The position numbers and the translations under genes were made by a program. A stretch of 64,000 bases of DNA from Clostridiales bacterium (GTDB lineage Bacteria; Bacillota; Clostridia; Christensenellales; Christensenellaceae). Location: positions 1 to 64,000 of the forward strand of contig SVGZ01000009.1 of NCBI GenBank assembly GCA_015056045.1. The letters run 5' to 3'. Positions 15,631 to 24,440 of the stretch are shown in pieces (position 1 is the first letter of the stretch; the number at the start of each line of letters is the position of its first letter). Under the pieces are notes generated by a model, which did no database searches, had not been told where the DNA came from, and saw only the letters and a list, made by a program, of their open reading frames with translations.

Positions 15631-17871
15631 ATGTTATCAAAAGAAATGTTCATTTCCGCAAGCAAAGAATACAACACTTTTGAAAAGAATGTACCGGCGT
15701 ATTATTTTCGCAAGAGTTACTTCTCTCCCCAAACAGAACGTGTGAAAATCTCCATCGCCGTCTGCGGATTGTATCAGCTCTATTTCAACGGAAAATGCAT
15801 CACTAAAGGCTTTTTAGCTCCTTATATCAGCAATACCGATGACTTTATTTATTATGACGAATATGAGGTCATGCTGGATGAAGGTGAAAATGTTTTCGGC
15901 GTTATACTTGGAAATGGTTTCCAAAACAATCCCGGCGGGCATATCTGGGATTTTGATAAATCGGCTTTCAGAAGCGCTCCCATGTTTGCATTGACCGTTG
16001 AAAACGACAATGATCTTTTACTGAGCAGCATTGACGGATTTAAGATAAAAGATTCACCCATAAGAAGTGATGATTATCGTTTTGGTGAAAGCTATGATGC
16101 CAATTACGAGATCGAAGGATGGTGCGATAAAGCTTTTGATGATTCGGATTGGACGCCTGCTCTTTGTGTCACTGCACCGAAGGGCGAGCTCCGTATGGCA
16201 GATATTGCACCGATCGTCAAACAGAAGGAAATCTTGCCCATTGCTATTTTTTCCTGTGAAGACGGCAGCTATATTTATGATTTCGGCGAATGTAATGCCG
16301 GTATTTGCCGCTTGCGGATCAACGGAACAAAAGCACAGAAAATTGAAATGCGCCATGCTGATTCCCTCATAGACGGTGATCTGAACCTTGCTCAGGTTTG
16401 GTTCGTCCGTGAAACTTGGGATCGGGATAAGGATATTGTACACAGGGATACATATATTTGTGCGGGCAATGGCACAGAAGAATATCAGCCTGTATTTACC
16501 TATCATGGCTTCAGATATGTCAAGGTCAGCGGTATTACAGAACAACAGGCGACAAAAGATCTGCTCACTTTCTGTGTTTACCATACACATCTTCACAAGC
16601 TCGGCGGTTTTTCCTGTTCGGATGAAGTTGCGGCAAAACTGTATGAGGTGACCATGCGCAGCATTCTTGCCAATTTCCATCATTTCCCAACAGATTGCCC
16701 TCAGCGTGAAAAGAATGGATGGACTGCTGATGCAGCACTTAGCTGTGAAACTGCTCTTTTGAACTTTGACCCTGAGAGAAACTATCGGGAATGGATGCGA
16801 AACATCTGTAAAGCACAGCGCGAAGATGGTGCTTTACCGGGTATTGTTCCAACAGGCGGCTGGGGTTTTGAATGGGGAAACGGACCGGCATGGGATTGTG
16901 TATTGGCGGAACTTCCCTATTACACCTATATCTATCGCGGAAAGGCAGATATGATCCGTGATTCTGTACCAGCATATCTTTCCTATCTGCATTATTTAAG
17001 AAGTCGCACAGATGAAAACGGACTTTTGTGCATCGGTCTTGGGGATTGGTGTCATGTTGGCGGTATTCAGCCAAAAGCACCGCTCATTCTTACCGATTCG
17101 ATCATGGCGATGAATATTGCCAATAAAATCGCCTTCATGCTTGATGTTATTGAGCGGCATGAAGAAGCTTCATTTGCACACAACGAAGCACGGCATTATA
17201 GAAAAGCTATCAGAGATAACCTTATCGATTACAACACCATGATCGCACAAGGCAGCTGTCAGAGCAGCCAGGCAATGTGTTTATACTACGGCATCTACTG
17301 CGAAACAGAAAAAAAGGCAGCTTTTGAAAAGCTTTTGGAAATGATCCACGCGATGGACGACCATATCGATGTCGGCGTTCTTGGCGGCAGAGTTATTTTC
17401 CATGTTCTCAGCGAATTCGGATACAGTGATCTTGCGTATTATATGATCACTCGTGATGACTATCCTTCCTACGGAAACTGGTTAAAACGTGGTGCAACAA
17501 CGCTTTGGGAAGATTTCTTCCCCGATAAAGTTTCTTCGATGAACCATCATTTCTGGGGTGATATCTGCGCATGGTTTGTCAAACGCATCGTTGGCCTGCA
17601 GCTGAATCCCGATAAGCACAATATCAATACACTGAAAATAAAACCGGCATTTATCCGCAAACTCGATCATGCGTCTGCTTATCACGATCTGCCTTCCGGA
17701 AGGATATCTGTATCGTGGAAACGGGAAGATCAGCATATTCTTCTTGAGGTCAGCATTCCCAAAAACGTCGATGCAGCAGCAGAATTAGATTCTGCGTATT
17801 GCTTTGAAGATGGCACACAATACAAATCTGTTTCCAGTGGAACTTATAAAATCATAACCAACAACATCTGA
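15631..17871 (+). CDS. alpha-L-rhamnosidase, GH78 family
   Basis: A 746-residue GH78 enzyme without a signal peptide, so it acts in the cytoplasm on imported rhamnosides. N-terminal beta-sandwich domains (about 1-330; YQLYFNGKCIT, YDVxL-type region, GESYDA) precede the (alpha/alpha)6 barrel, whose hallmark motif DCPQREKNGWTADA starts at D355. The usual DERLGW form is shortened to EKNGW, a family variant. A C-terminal beta domain follows WGDICAWFVKRIVGLQ. It releases L-rhamnose, which the rhaA/rhaB/aldolase operon at 24813-28601 would degrade. An AAGGAGG ribosome binding site precedes the ATG at 15631. It ends at a strong hairpin. Confidence 0.9.
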   Translation: MLSKEMFISASKEYNTFEKNVPAYYFRKSYFSPQTERVKISIAVCGLYQLYFNGKCITKGFLAPYISNTDDFIYYDEYEVMLDEGENVFGVILGNGFQNNPGGHIWDFDKSAFRSAPMFALTVENDNDLLLSSIDGFKIKDSPIRSDDYRFGESYDANYEIEGWCDKAFDDSDWTPALCVTAPKGELRMADIAPIVKQKEILPIAIFSCEDGSYIYDFGECNAGICRLRINGTKAQKIEMRHADSLIDGDLNLAQVWFVRETWDRDKDIVHRDTYICAGNGTEEYQPVFTYHGFRYVKVSGITEQQATKDLLTFCVYHTHLHKLGGFSCSDEVAAKLYEVTMRSILANFHHFPTDCPQREKNGWTADAALSCETALLNFDPERNYREWMRNICKAQREDGALPGIVPTGGWGFEWGNGPAWDCVLAELPYYTYIYRGKADMIRDSVPAYLSYLHYLRSRTDENGLLCIGLGDWCHVGGIQPKAPLILTDSIMAMNIANKIAFMLDVIERHEEASFAHNEARHYRKAIRDNLIDYNTMIAQGSCQSSQAMCLYYGIYCETEKKAAFEKLLEMIHAMDDHIDVGVLGGRVIFHVLSEFGYSDLAYYMITRDDYPSYGNWLKRGATTLWEDFFPDKVSSMNHHFWGDICAWFVKRIVGLQLNPDKHNINTLKIKPAFIRKLDHASAYHDLPSGRISVSWKREDQHILLEVSIPKNVDAAAELDSAYCFEDGTQYKSVSSGTYKIITNNI

Positions 17872-17885
17872 ATGGATAAAATGCA

Positions 17886-17920
17886 AAACAGCCGACAGTA
17901 CATACTATCGGCTGTTTTTA
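17886..17920. terminator. bidirectional terminator
   Basis: A long inverted repeat AAACAGCCGA-CAGTA / TACTATCGGCTGTTT followed by T5 separates the convergent GH78 gene and the gene at 17921. Confidence 0.85.
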
Positions 17921-19060
17921 TTAGTCAAAATCTTCCTCTTTTAAAAAAAGATCGTCATTCCCAAATCTATTATTGTATTCCTTAATATATGCAGATTTTG
18001 ACCCATATTTTGCCCATAAATTCCAACCACCAGCGCCTTCCGGGTTTTCATCCGGTACAATAACGATCGTAACGTCGAGCATTTTTCGGTTATTACCCCG
18101 CGGAATAAATCGAATCGTGATATTTCTTTCGCTTTCCAATTCAACTATCTTGATCAAAGGCAGTTTTTCACTGACTTTTGGCATGATCTTAAAAGAAGGA
18201 TCATGATAAGCATATACCCAATTTCCGTTTGGGAGCATTGTTTTATGAAGCTCGATGGGTATGAAAGTGTTTTCTTTATTTTTCGTCTTTACAAGCGACA
18301 CTTCATCAAATCGGATCTCCTCATTTTCTACAAACGGCCCTGCAAAATAAAGTGAAAAGCCTTTGGAAGCTCCTCCGATATTGGTAAAACTGACTGCTTC
18401 AGGTTTTCCATCACAGAAAGGCATGACGGAATACGAAGATGGTATCAGCTTTGTTTTTTTTTTCGTTATTTCGTTATCCTGCAGCTTAAAATACAATACG
18501 GAAACAATGGTATCTGCCATTTCGCCAGTATCTTCGGCTGAGGCTCTGCTGTATTTTGCAGGCAAAGACAAGCATTCTTCGATCCGGTCAAGAACTTCTT
18601 CCGCAAAAACATACTCCGCCTTTAAGGACTCTTTAAACCTTGAAAAATCATTGACCTTACTTTTCCATGCATTGATACCCATTCTTCTGCGGATACCTGT
18701 ACCGGCTGCACTGCCTGTATTTGCCCATGCATTTATATTTTCATTCTTATTGATCAGATTTAAATAGAGATAATCGCTGTCAAAACAGGATATGCCTAAA
18801 ACATCCGTATCAAGCTTCCCGGAGATCATATCAGCGAAATCGGTAAATTGAACCGGATCTTCAAAAGCAAAATAATCCGAATACACAGAATACCAGTCCG
18901 ATCGTTCATGTGCAGCGATCAAAAACACAAGATCAGCTTCCGCTTCGTCTTTTACAGGCACATATTTTTCAGCAAGCATTTTATTTGTCACACTTGCCAT
19001 CATTTTATCAAGTGCTATCTCTTTCTTTCGGATATGCAAATTGGAAAACCAGCTGCCCAT
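17921..19060 (-). CDS. conserved protein of unknown function
   Basis: The 379-residue protein is soluble by sequence, with no signal peptide or membrane segment. It opens with MGSWFSNLHIRK, an opening I associate with an uncharacterised Firmicutes family. It is acidic and ends in a run of acidic residues (LKEEDFD). Visible modules are an N-terminal region with a repeated YSDYF/FDSDYLYLNL aromatic pattern, a basic central stretch (GIRRRMGINAW), and a strand-rich C-terminal half (220-360) resembling a beta-sandwich. It is monocistronic between a terminator and the divergent MerR gene. I assign no function. Confidence 0.75.
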   Translation of the reverse strand: MGSWFSNLHIRKKEIALDKMMASVTNKMLAEKYVPVKDEAEADLVFLIAAHERSDWYSVYSDYFAFEDPVQFTDFADMISGKLDTDVLGISCFDSDYLYLNLINKNENINAWANTGSAAGTGIRRRMGINAWKSKVNDFSRFKESLKAEYVFAEEVLDRIEECLSLPAKYSRASAEDTGEMADTIVSVLYFKLQDNEITKKKTKLIPSSYSVMPFCDGKPEAVSFTNIGGASKGFSLYFAGPFVENEEIRFDEVSLVKTKNKENTFIPIELHKTMLPNGNWVYAYHDPSFKIMPKVSEKLPLIKIVELESERNITIRFIPRGNNRKMLDVTIVIVPDENPEGAGGWNLWAKYGSKSAYIKEYNNRFGNDDLFLKEEDFD

Positions 19061-19138
19061 TTCATCACCTCATATAAATATATTAACACATAGTTTAACT
19101 GTGGACCAGAAATATATCAATATTTTGCAAGAAAACCC

Positions 19139-19169
19139 TTGACTCTCCTCTTCCGTCATGGTTTATGAT
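19139..19169 (+). promoter_or_regulatory. MerR-type promoter with 19-bp spacer
   Basis: -35 TTGACT (19139-19144) and -10 TATGAT (19164-19169) are separated by 19 bp, the over-long spacing typical of promoters activated by MerR-family proteins. This suggests autoregulation. Confidence 0.65.
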
Positions 19170-19186
19170 ACAATCATGGAGGTGAG

Positions 19187-19918
19187 ATGATGTATTCTGT
19201 TAAAGAAGTAAAAAAGATGCTCGGTATCAGCGCGCGTACCCTGCATTATTATGACGAGATCGGACTTTTGAAACCGGCAGAAAAAAGCGAAGCCGGTTAC
19301 CGCAAATACAGCGGGAAAAATATCGAGGAACTCCGATATATCCTTTTATTCCGTGAATTGGGCTTCAGCCTTTTGGAGATCAGCAGTTTGCTCAAAAAAG
19401 ATGACAAGGAGAAACTTGAAATTTTGCGCATTCAAACGGAAAAACTGGAACAAAAGAAAGCGCATCTCGAACATCTGATCACGCTTTCCAAAGGAATTTC
19501 ATTTATAGGAGTAAAACACATAGATATGAAAAATTTTGATGTGAAAAAAATCGATGATTATAGCGAACAGGCAAAAGCGCTTTATGGCAAAACAGAAGCT
19601 TACCGCGAATTTGAAGAAAAAGAGAAAAACCGCACGGAAAGTGACAATGAAGCTTTAAGCGAAGAGATGATGGATATTTTCCGCAGATTTGGTGAGATCA
19701 AAGAGTCGCATCCTGCAGATTCCAAAGAAGCACAGGCTCTCGTTTACGAGCTTCAGAGCTTTATCACGAAGCATTTTTATAACTGTACAAAAGACATCCT
19801 CCGCGGCTTGGGAAAGCTTTACAGCGGCGGAGGTGCTATTACGGATAACATTGACAAAGCCGGCGGTATTGGAACAGCCGATTATTCAGCTGAAGCTATC
19901 GAAATATTCTGTAAATAA
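19187..19918 (+). CDS. MerR-family regulator with TipAS-like sensor domain
   Basis: An N-terminal MerR winged HTH (about residues 2-72; YSVKEVKKMLGISARTLHYY, DEIGLLKP) is followed by a dimerisation coiled coil (75-100) and a C-terminal TipAS-like domain (about 125-243; QSFITKHFYNCTKDILRGLG, YSAEAIEIFC). TipA-type proteins trap thiopeptides and other amphipathic ligands and activate resistance genes or themselves. The gene is monocistronic, its promoter has a 19-bp spacer, and no obvious exporter lies next to it unless the AI-2E permease downstream counts. GGAGGTG precedes the ATG. Confidence 0.88.
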   Translation: MMYSVKEVKKMLGISARTLHYYDEIGLLKPAEKSEAGYRKYSGKNIEELRYILLFRELGFSLLEISSLLKKDDKEKLEILRIQTEKLEQKKAHLEHLITLSKGISFIGVKHIDMKNFDVKKIDDYSEQAKALYGKTEAYREFEEKEKNRTESDNEALSEEMMDIFRRFGEIKESHPADSKEAQALVYELQSFITKHFYNCTKDILRGLGKLYSGGGAITDNIDKAGGIGTADYSAEAIEIFCK

Positions 19919-19923
19919 GAAAG

Positions 19924-19950
19924 AATCCTGCCTTTACGGCAGGACTTTTT
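19924..19950. terminator. bidirectional terminator
   Basis: TCCTGCC / GGCAGGA stem with a 5-nt loop and a T6 run, between the convergent MerR and AI-2E genes. Confidence 0.8.
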
Positions 19951-21065
19951 TATAGATCGAGATTCTTTTCTTTCAGTTTTCGGTTCGTATTTTCGCGGAC
20001 AAGCGTATAGATAACAGCTGTCAGCGGAATGAAGAAGATGATACCGGCAAGCCCGAATAAGTTGCCGCCAAGAAGTGCTGCGATGAGAGTCCACAAAGGA
20101 GACAAACCGACGGAATTACCCACGACATGCGGATAGATGAACTGGTTTTCGATGAACTGCACGATCATATAGACCGCAACCGCCAAAATGACCTTTTCCG
20201 GACTGACAAGAAGGACAAGAAATGCACCTACGATACAGGAAACAAATGCACCAATATACGGGATAAAGGCACAAAAAGCCGTAAAAATGGCGATGATCTC
20301 TGCATACGGCAAACCAAAAAGCGTAAAAGCGATAAAAATCAAAATACCCAGAATGATCGCCTCAATACATTGACCGGATAAAAACTTTGCATAACTGTCT
20401 TTGGCAAGCTTACCGATATGGCAGAGCTTATTTGCCGTTGGATATTTCAGGTTGGCGTATAATATCTTTTTTGTCTGCTGTGCAAGAGTATCCCGACTTA
20501 ACAGGACATAAACCGCAATAATAAACGCCAAAATAAAGGTCACAACACCGGAAACCGTGGAAAAAGCTGCACCGGCAACAGAGCTTAACAGCTGTGTCAA
20601 TTTTGTCGGCAAGCTGGATTCCATAATATCGATTTCGGCAAATTTTTCCGTAATGATCGAAGGATCGATATTCTGTTCGCGGAGGAATTCCATCCATATA
20701 GGCCAGTTTTTCTTAACCAATTCGATAATGCCGCGGATAGATTCCATCAATCGCGGGATCAGCAAAGCAAAAGTTGCATAGACAATAAGCCCGATCGAAA
20801 GCAGGGTAAGGAAGAAAGCGACCTTATGCCGTGTTTCTTTTTTTATATTCCATTTCAGCTTTGCACAAAGCCAGCTCAACAGCTTTTCAAAGCCGTTAAC
20901 CGGAACATTTAAAACAAAGGCAATGACAAGTCCCAATATGATCGGCAAAAAGATATTGAGAATTCCGCTGAGGATATCCGAAAATACCTGCAGATTCATC
21001 AATGCTGCATATAAAATGACGCCAAATGCGACTATCAAAACAGTTTGCTTAACCTTTTTATCCAT
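19950..21065 (-). CDS. AI-2E family transporter (PerM-like)
   Basis: A 371-residue polytopic membrane protein with the family layout: two N-terminal helices (about 7-55), a pair around 70-95, an amphipathic cytoplasmic stretch with RLMESIRGIIELVKK, then five helices with the conserved FALFGLPYAEIIA and PYIGAFVSCIVG segments and the FIENQFIYPHVVG, GLSPLWTLIAALLGG signature near the C-terminus. Family members export small molecules or sodium; the autoinducer name is not a function assignment. It faces the MerR gene and is not in its operon. Confidence 0.87.
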   Translation of the reverse strand: MDKKVKQTVLIVAFGVILYAALMNLQVFSDILSGILNIFLPIILGLVIAFVLNVPVNGFEKLLSWLCAKLKWNIKKETRHKVAFFLTLLSIGLIVYATFALLIPRLMESIRGIIELVKKNWPIWMEFLREQNIDPSIITEKFAEIDIMESSLPTKLTQLLSSVAGAAFSTVSGVVTFILAFIIAVYVLLSRDTLAQQTKKILYANLKYPTANKLCHIGKLAKDSYAKFLSGQCIEAIILGILIFIAFTLFGLPYAEIIAIFTAFCAFIPYIGAFVSCIVGAFLVLLVSPEKVILAVAVYMIVQFIENQFIYPHVVGNSVGLSPLWTLIAALLGGNLFGLAGIIFFIPLTAVIYTLVRENTNRKLKEKNLDL

Positions 21066-21201
21066 ATCTGACCTTCCTTATTAAGAGAGATTCATCCTTA
21101 AAATTATCATAACACTTTTATTATGAATGTACTGTTAACATTATCATATTTCCCGAAATGTATCTTTTTCACTCACAGCAAAACAAATTCTTATAAAAAT
21201 A

Positions 21202-21230
21202 TTGACAAGTTCCCTATGTTATTTTATTAT
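21202..21230 (+). promoter_or_regulatory. promoter of FMN riboswitch-ribU
   Basis: -35 TTGACA (21202-21207) and -10 TATTAT (21225-21230) with a 17-bp spacer, 10 bp upstream of the aptamer. Confidence 0.75.
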
Positions 21231-21239
21231 CATTACATG

Positions 21240-21345
21240 ATCTTCGGGGCAGGGTGCAATTCCCTACCGGCGGTAAAGCCCGCGAGCCTTTTGGCAGACA
21301 TGGTGTGATTCCATGGCCGACAGTAAAGTCTGGATGAGAGAAGAT
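21240..21345 (+). ncRNA. FMN riboswitch (RFN element)
   Basis: The conserved aptamer blocks are all present: the closing stem ATCTTC/GAAGAT, GGGGCAGGGTG, ATTCCCTACCGGCGGTAAAG, CCCGCGAGC, and GACAGTAAAGTCTGGATGAGAG. It senses FMN and controls ribU. Just after it, CCTGCGAA (21357-21364) can pair with TTCGGAGG (21370-21377), which hides the ribosome binding site. No strong terminator with a long U run follows, so control is probably at translation initiation; this last point is inference. Confidence 0.95.
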
Positions 21346-21386
21346 GCGCTTTTTTGCCTGCGAAGAATTTTCGGAGGTATTTTTTT

Positions 21387-21929
21387 ATGAACAAAAAGAC
21401 ATACAAGCTCGTTGTTATGGCAATGTTGACGGCATTGGGTTATGTATTCATCCTCTTCATCCGCACGCCGATCTTCCCTTCTGCGCCGTATCTGGTTTAC
21501 GATGCAGGCGATGTACCGATCATTTTGGGAACACTGATGTTTGGCCCTTTGGAAGGCCTTGCGATGACGGCAGTTCTTTCCTTCCTGCAGATGATCTTCC
21601 TTAGCACAGACGGTTTCATCGGCTTTATCATGCATGTTGCGGCAACGGGAATGCTTGTTATGGTTTCCGGTCTTCTTTATAAAAAACACAAGACAAAAAA
21701 GCACGCGATCATCGGTCTGATCCTTGGCAGCATTGGTATGATGCTCATCATGGTCCCGATCAACTACCTCGTACAGGTTTTCTATTACGGGCAGCCGTCA
21801 AGCTTCATTATTCCGCTTCTGCCGACGATTGCCGCTTTCAATGCAATCAAGGCATTTGGCAATTCGCTGATCGTCATTCTGATCTACAAACCGCTTTCAA
21901 GGTTTATCAAAGGCAAAATGGCTAAATAA
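21387..21929 (+). CDS. ribU: riboflavin ECF transporter S component RibU
   Basis: A 180-residue protein with about six membrane helices. It has the S-component signature near its N-terminus (LVVMAMLTALGYVF) and the family motif around YLVYDAGDVPIIL and GPLEGLAMTAVLSFLQ. It binds riboflavin and works with the shared EcfA1A2T module, which is not in this window. The ATG at 21387 is chosen because GGAGG lies at 21373-21377; upstream in-frame codons belong to the leader. The FMN riboswitch confirms the substrate. Confidence 0.95.
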   Translation: MNKKTYKLVVMAMLTALGYVFILFIRTPIFPSAPYLVYDAGDVPIILGTLMFGPLEGLAMTAVLSFLQMIFLSTDGFIGFIMHVAATGMLVMVSGLLYKKHKTKKHAIIGLILGSIGMMLIMVPINYLVQVFYYGQPSSFIIPLLPTIAAFNAIKAFGNSLIVILIYKPLSRFIKGKMAK

Positions 21930-21938
21930 AAAAATTGA

Positions 21939-21967
21939 ACCGCAGCACATACGCTGCGGTTTTTCTT
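21939..21967. terminator. bidirectional terminator
   Basis: ACCGCAGC / GCTGCGGT stem with a 6-nt loop followed by T5, between convergent ribU and the radical SAM gene. Confidence 0.85.
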
Positions 21968-22999
21968 TTATTGTTTTGGTAAAAAACAGCCCGGATCGGC
22001 TTTGTAGAAATTTCCATAAGCAGCATATGCCTGACATTTAGCACCGCCTTTGCAATAATAGGCAAACTTACAATCTCTGCAATCATTCGGGATCGTGTTC
22101 TTACGCAAAGATCTTAAAACGTCACTTTCAAAGTAGATCTTTTCCAGTGTGCTGTCAAAAACATTTCCGCATATGATAGGCATCCTTCTGCAGGGCATAA
22201 CCCGACCAAACTCATCCACTGTGATCAGGCTCTTTCCGGCACTACACGAATAGATCTTCCCTTCCGTTCCTAAAAACTGCAAAGCACGATCTGCGGTAAC
22301 TTTCGTTTTCGGATAGCAATGTTTTTTGAGCCAATTCCCTTGGGCCTTTTTTATCGCCTTCAGGTAATCCTGCAAATGCTCTTTTGTAATGGTCTGCAAT
22401 TCTTCTCCATGGCCAATTGCCACCATTCTGTCCGTCCACAATTTCGATATGCCGTATTTCCTGCATTGCGATGCAACATGCGGCAGATACTTATAATTGT
22501 TGTAATTTGCCGTAAAGCTGATGTATGTACGAATACCGCTTTCTTCAAGTATCCTTGCTGTTTTGAACGTCCTGTCATAATCCCCATGAGCGCGCAACGA
22601 ATCATGCATTTCTCTGTTCCCGTCGATACTTAACTGCACAAAAGAAACATGATTGTCTTTCAGTGTTTCAATGCGTTTTTCATGAAGAAAGCTTCCGTTC
22701 GAGAGAATACCAAAGGAAATCTCTTCTTTAAAAGCGCCCAAATATGCCAAAATCTGATCGATATCTTCGCGGATAAACGGTTCACCACCGGTAATATTGA
22801 TATGTGCCTTTTTATCGATCCCATGGATTTGATTATAGCGCTTTCGCAAAACAACAAATTGATCGATGACTTTAAAAATCGTTTTCGTGTTCAGCGGCTC
22901 AATGTCGCCTTCGTTTCGATAACAATGCTTACACCGCAAGTTACAGCGACCTGTAATATGAAACTGCAGCAATAATCGGCTTGTATTGTCGCAAAACAT
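21968..22999 (-). CDS. radical SAM/SPASM-type enzyme
   Basis: Starting at the ATG at 22999 the protein has 343 residues. The radical SAM cluster motif is C19-x3-C23-x2-C26 (CNLRCKHC), followed by the NITGGEPF SAM-binding segment. The C-terminal ~100 residues have SPASM-like auxiliary-cluster cysteines (YSCSAGKS, VMPCRRMPIICG, DCRDCKFAYYC, GGAKC, PGCF). SPASM enzymes modify peptides or proteins, often ribosomal peptides. The start lies 2 nt after the stop of a membrane protein with a CxxC-repeat tail, so translation is coupled and that tail is the obvious candidate substrate. A GTG at 23032 inside the upstream gene is possible but would give an unlikely Trp-rich extension. Confidence 0.88.
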   Translation of the reverse strand: MFCDNTSRLLLQFHITGRCNLRCKHCYRNEGDIEPLNTKTIFKVIDQFVVLRKRYNQIHGIDKKAHINITGGEPFIREDIDQILAYLGAFKEEISFGILSNGSFLHEKRIETLKDNHVSFVQLSIDGNREMHDSLRAHGDYDRTFKTARILEESGIRTYISFTANYNNYKYLPHVASQCRKYGISKLWTDRMVAIGHGEELQTITKEHLQDYLKAIKKAQGNWLKKHCYPKTKVTADRALQFLGTEGKIYSCSAGKSLITVDEFGRVMPCRRMPIICGNVFDSTLEKIYFESDVLRSLRKNTIPNDCRDCKFAYYCKGGAKCQAYAAYGNFYKADPGCFLPKQ

Positions 23000-23001
23000 G
23001 A

Positions 23002-24321
23002 TCAATCTCCACAACCGCCACAGCCACCACAACCGCCGCAGCTGCTGCAGCCGGAGCAGGCACTGCAGCCGCTTCCGTCATTTCTTGCTGCTTGCGCAGC
23101 AGCCAACGCAGCTACTTCCGCAAGTTCAACAGCAATTACTGCATCAAGAATACTCATACTTCCATCATGACATGTCACAGTTTTGTTAGATGAAAAATCT
23201 TCATAAGTCGCATATGCTCTTAAAAGATCGCGTTTTTCCGCTTCTGCCATGCTATTTTCGGTAAAAGTTGCTGCTTTTAGTTTTTCTTCTAAATCGGGCA
23301 TCTTGTTCCTTTTTGTATCAATAATGATATTGGTAAACGAGTCAGAAATCTCCGAAAGAATAAACTTTTTTCGCAATGCAAAGCAGATAGCAAGAAGAAC
23401 TGCCGAAATAATAAAACCGCTCCCAGCCAAATTCACTATTTCCTTCCCGTTATGCATGCCCATAATGAGTTTTGTTACACCGAGGTAATACGCAAGCATG
23501 ATCGCAGCTAAAGTCATAATCTCTATTCGTCTGCAAATCTTTTTCATCAGATCTGCGGTATGCAAACCGCCGGCACTTTGTATAATCGGTCCCGGAATAA
23601 CATGATGAATAATATCTACGACTGTCGTTTCTTCCTCTTTTGCCTCTTTATGCTGCAAAAAAGCGATGATCTTTTGGGTCTGCGGATTACGGCTGCAATA
23701 GTTTTCGCGATCTTCCTGTGATAAATTAGGATTTATGGATACTACGGTTTTTTCCGCTGTTTCTTCATCTTCTTTAATCTGCGTAAATCTAACGATCCTA
23801 TCCAGCTTTGCTTTTGTCAGATAATAACCTGTCATTCTGTAACGGTTGAATCCCCGCAAAATCATGAGATCGCTGTCTGTGTATTGCAAATCAACAAGAT
23901 TCTTTCCGTATTTCGCAGCAAAGGATTTCACAACAATGAGCTGCACGAAAAACGCAGTAATATAAAGAACGATTAGGTATTTTAACCAAATTCCGACGAA
24001 ATCTTTTCCCGGTATTGCCCTGATAAACTCAGGAATATTATTTTTCGCCAAAAACCACATGATATAATAGAAAATCGCTGTAATGATAACTCTCTTTTTA
24101 TTTTCAAGCAGCTGTCTGTACAGAGCGATAAAATAGACCGCCATAACGATCGCCTGCAGAATAATGCCGATTTCACCGTTGATCCAAGAGCTGATTATGA
24201 TAATAATGAGCGCGATTATTGTGTACCGAAAGATTGATGACTCTTCTTTTTCCGAACCGCAAACTCTGCATTTTTTCGTATAATCAGGTATTCTGTGTCC
24301 GCATTCAGAACAATATTTCAT
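23002..24321 (-). CDS. zinc-ribbon membrane protein with Cys/Gly-rich C-terminal tail
   Basis: The 439-residue protein starts with a zinc ribbon (C4, C7, C18, C21). About four membrane helices follow (30-47, 50-68, 76-93, 111-132), then a ~130-residue soluble region, two more helices (267-287, 297-318), and a ~115-residue C-terminal region. It ends in an Ala-rich helix (ELAEVAALAAAQAARN) followed by seven cysteines spaced exactly every third residue between Gly and Ser, up to the last residues. Such tails resemble substrates of peptide-modifying enzymes, and a radical SAM/SPASM gene follows after 2 nt. The tail could instead bind metal. No family name assigned with confidence. Confidence 0.85.
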   Translation of the reverse strand: MKYCSECGHRIPDYTKKCRVCGSEKEESSIFRYTIIALIIIIISSWINGEIGIILQAIVMAVYFIALYRQLLENKKRVIITAIFYYIMWFLAKNNIPEFIRAIPGKDFVGIWLKYLIVLYITAFFVQLIVVKSFAAKYGKNLVDLQYTDSDLMILRGFNRYRMTGYYLTKAKLDRIVRFTQIKEDEETAEKTVVSINPNLSQEDRENYCSRNPQTQKIIAFLQHKEAKEEETTVVDIIHHVIPGPIIQSAGGLHTADLMKKICRRIEIMTLAAIMLAYYLGVTKLIMGMHNGKEIVNLAGSGFIISAVLLAICFALRKKFILSEISDSFTNIIIDTKRNKMPDLEEKLKAATFTENSMAEAEKRDLLRAYATYEDFSSNKTVTCHDGSMSILDAVIAVELAEVAALAAAQAARNDGSGCSACSGCSSCGGCGGCGGCGD

Positions 24322-24392
24322 ATTATGCTCCGCTTAAATTTGTATTTTGCTAAATGAGTGATTCGGCATATATACCAATGCCTTATATTCTT

Positions 24393-24422
24393 ATTGTAAG
24401 CATTGACTCTGTTTCGTGTCAA
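24393..24422 (-). promoter_or_regulatory. promoter of Cys-tail protein-radical SAM operon
   Basis: Minus-strand -35 TTGACA (24417-24422) and -10 TACAAT (24393-24398) with an 18-bp spacer. Confidence 0.6.
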
Positions 24423-24440
24423 TTATTTATATATAACAAA

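Noticed and set aside
15432-15683. 83-codon frame upstream of the GH78 gene
   Set aside because: Overlaps the GH78 start in another frame, low-complexity composition, no ribosome binding site.
22997-23032. GTG start for the radical SAM enzyme within the Cys-tail gene
   Set aside because: The extra residues would be a Trp/Leu-rich readout of the GGC/TGT repeats; the ATG at 22999 fits the family start.
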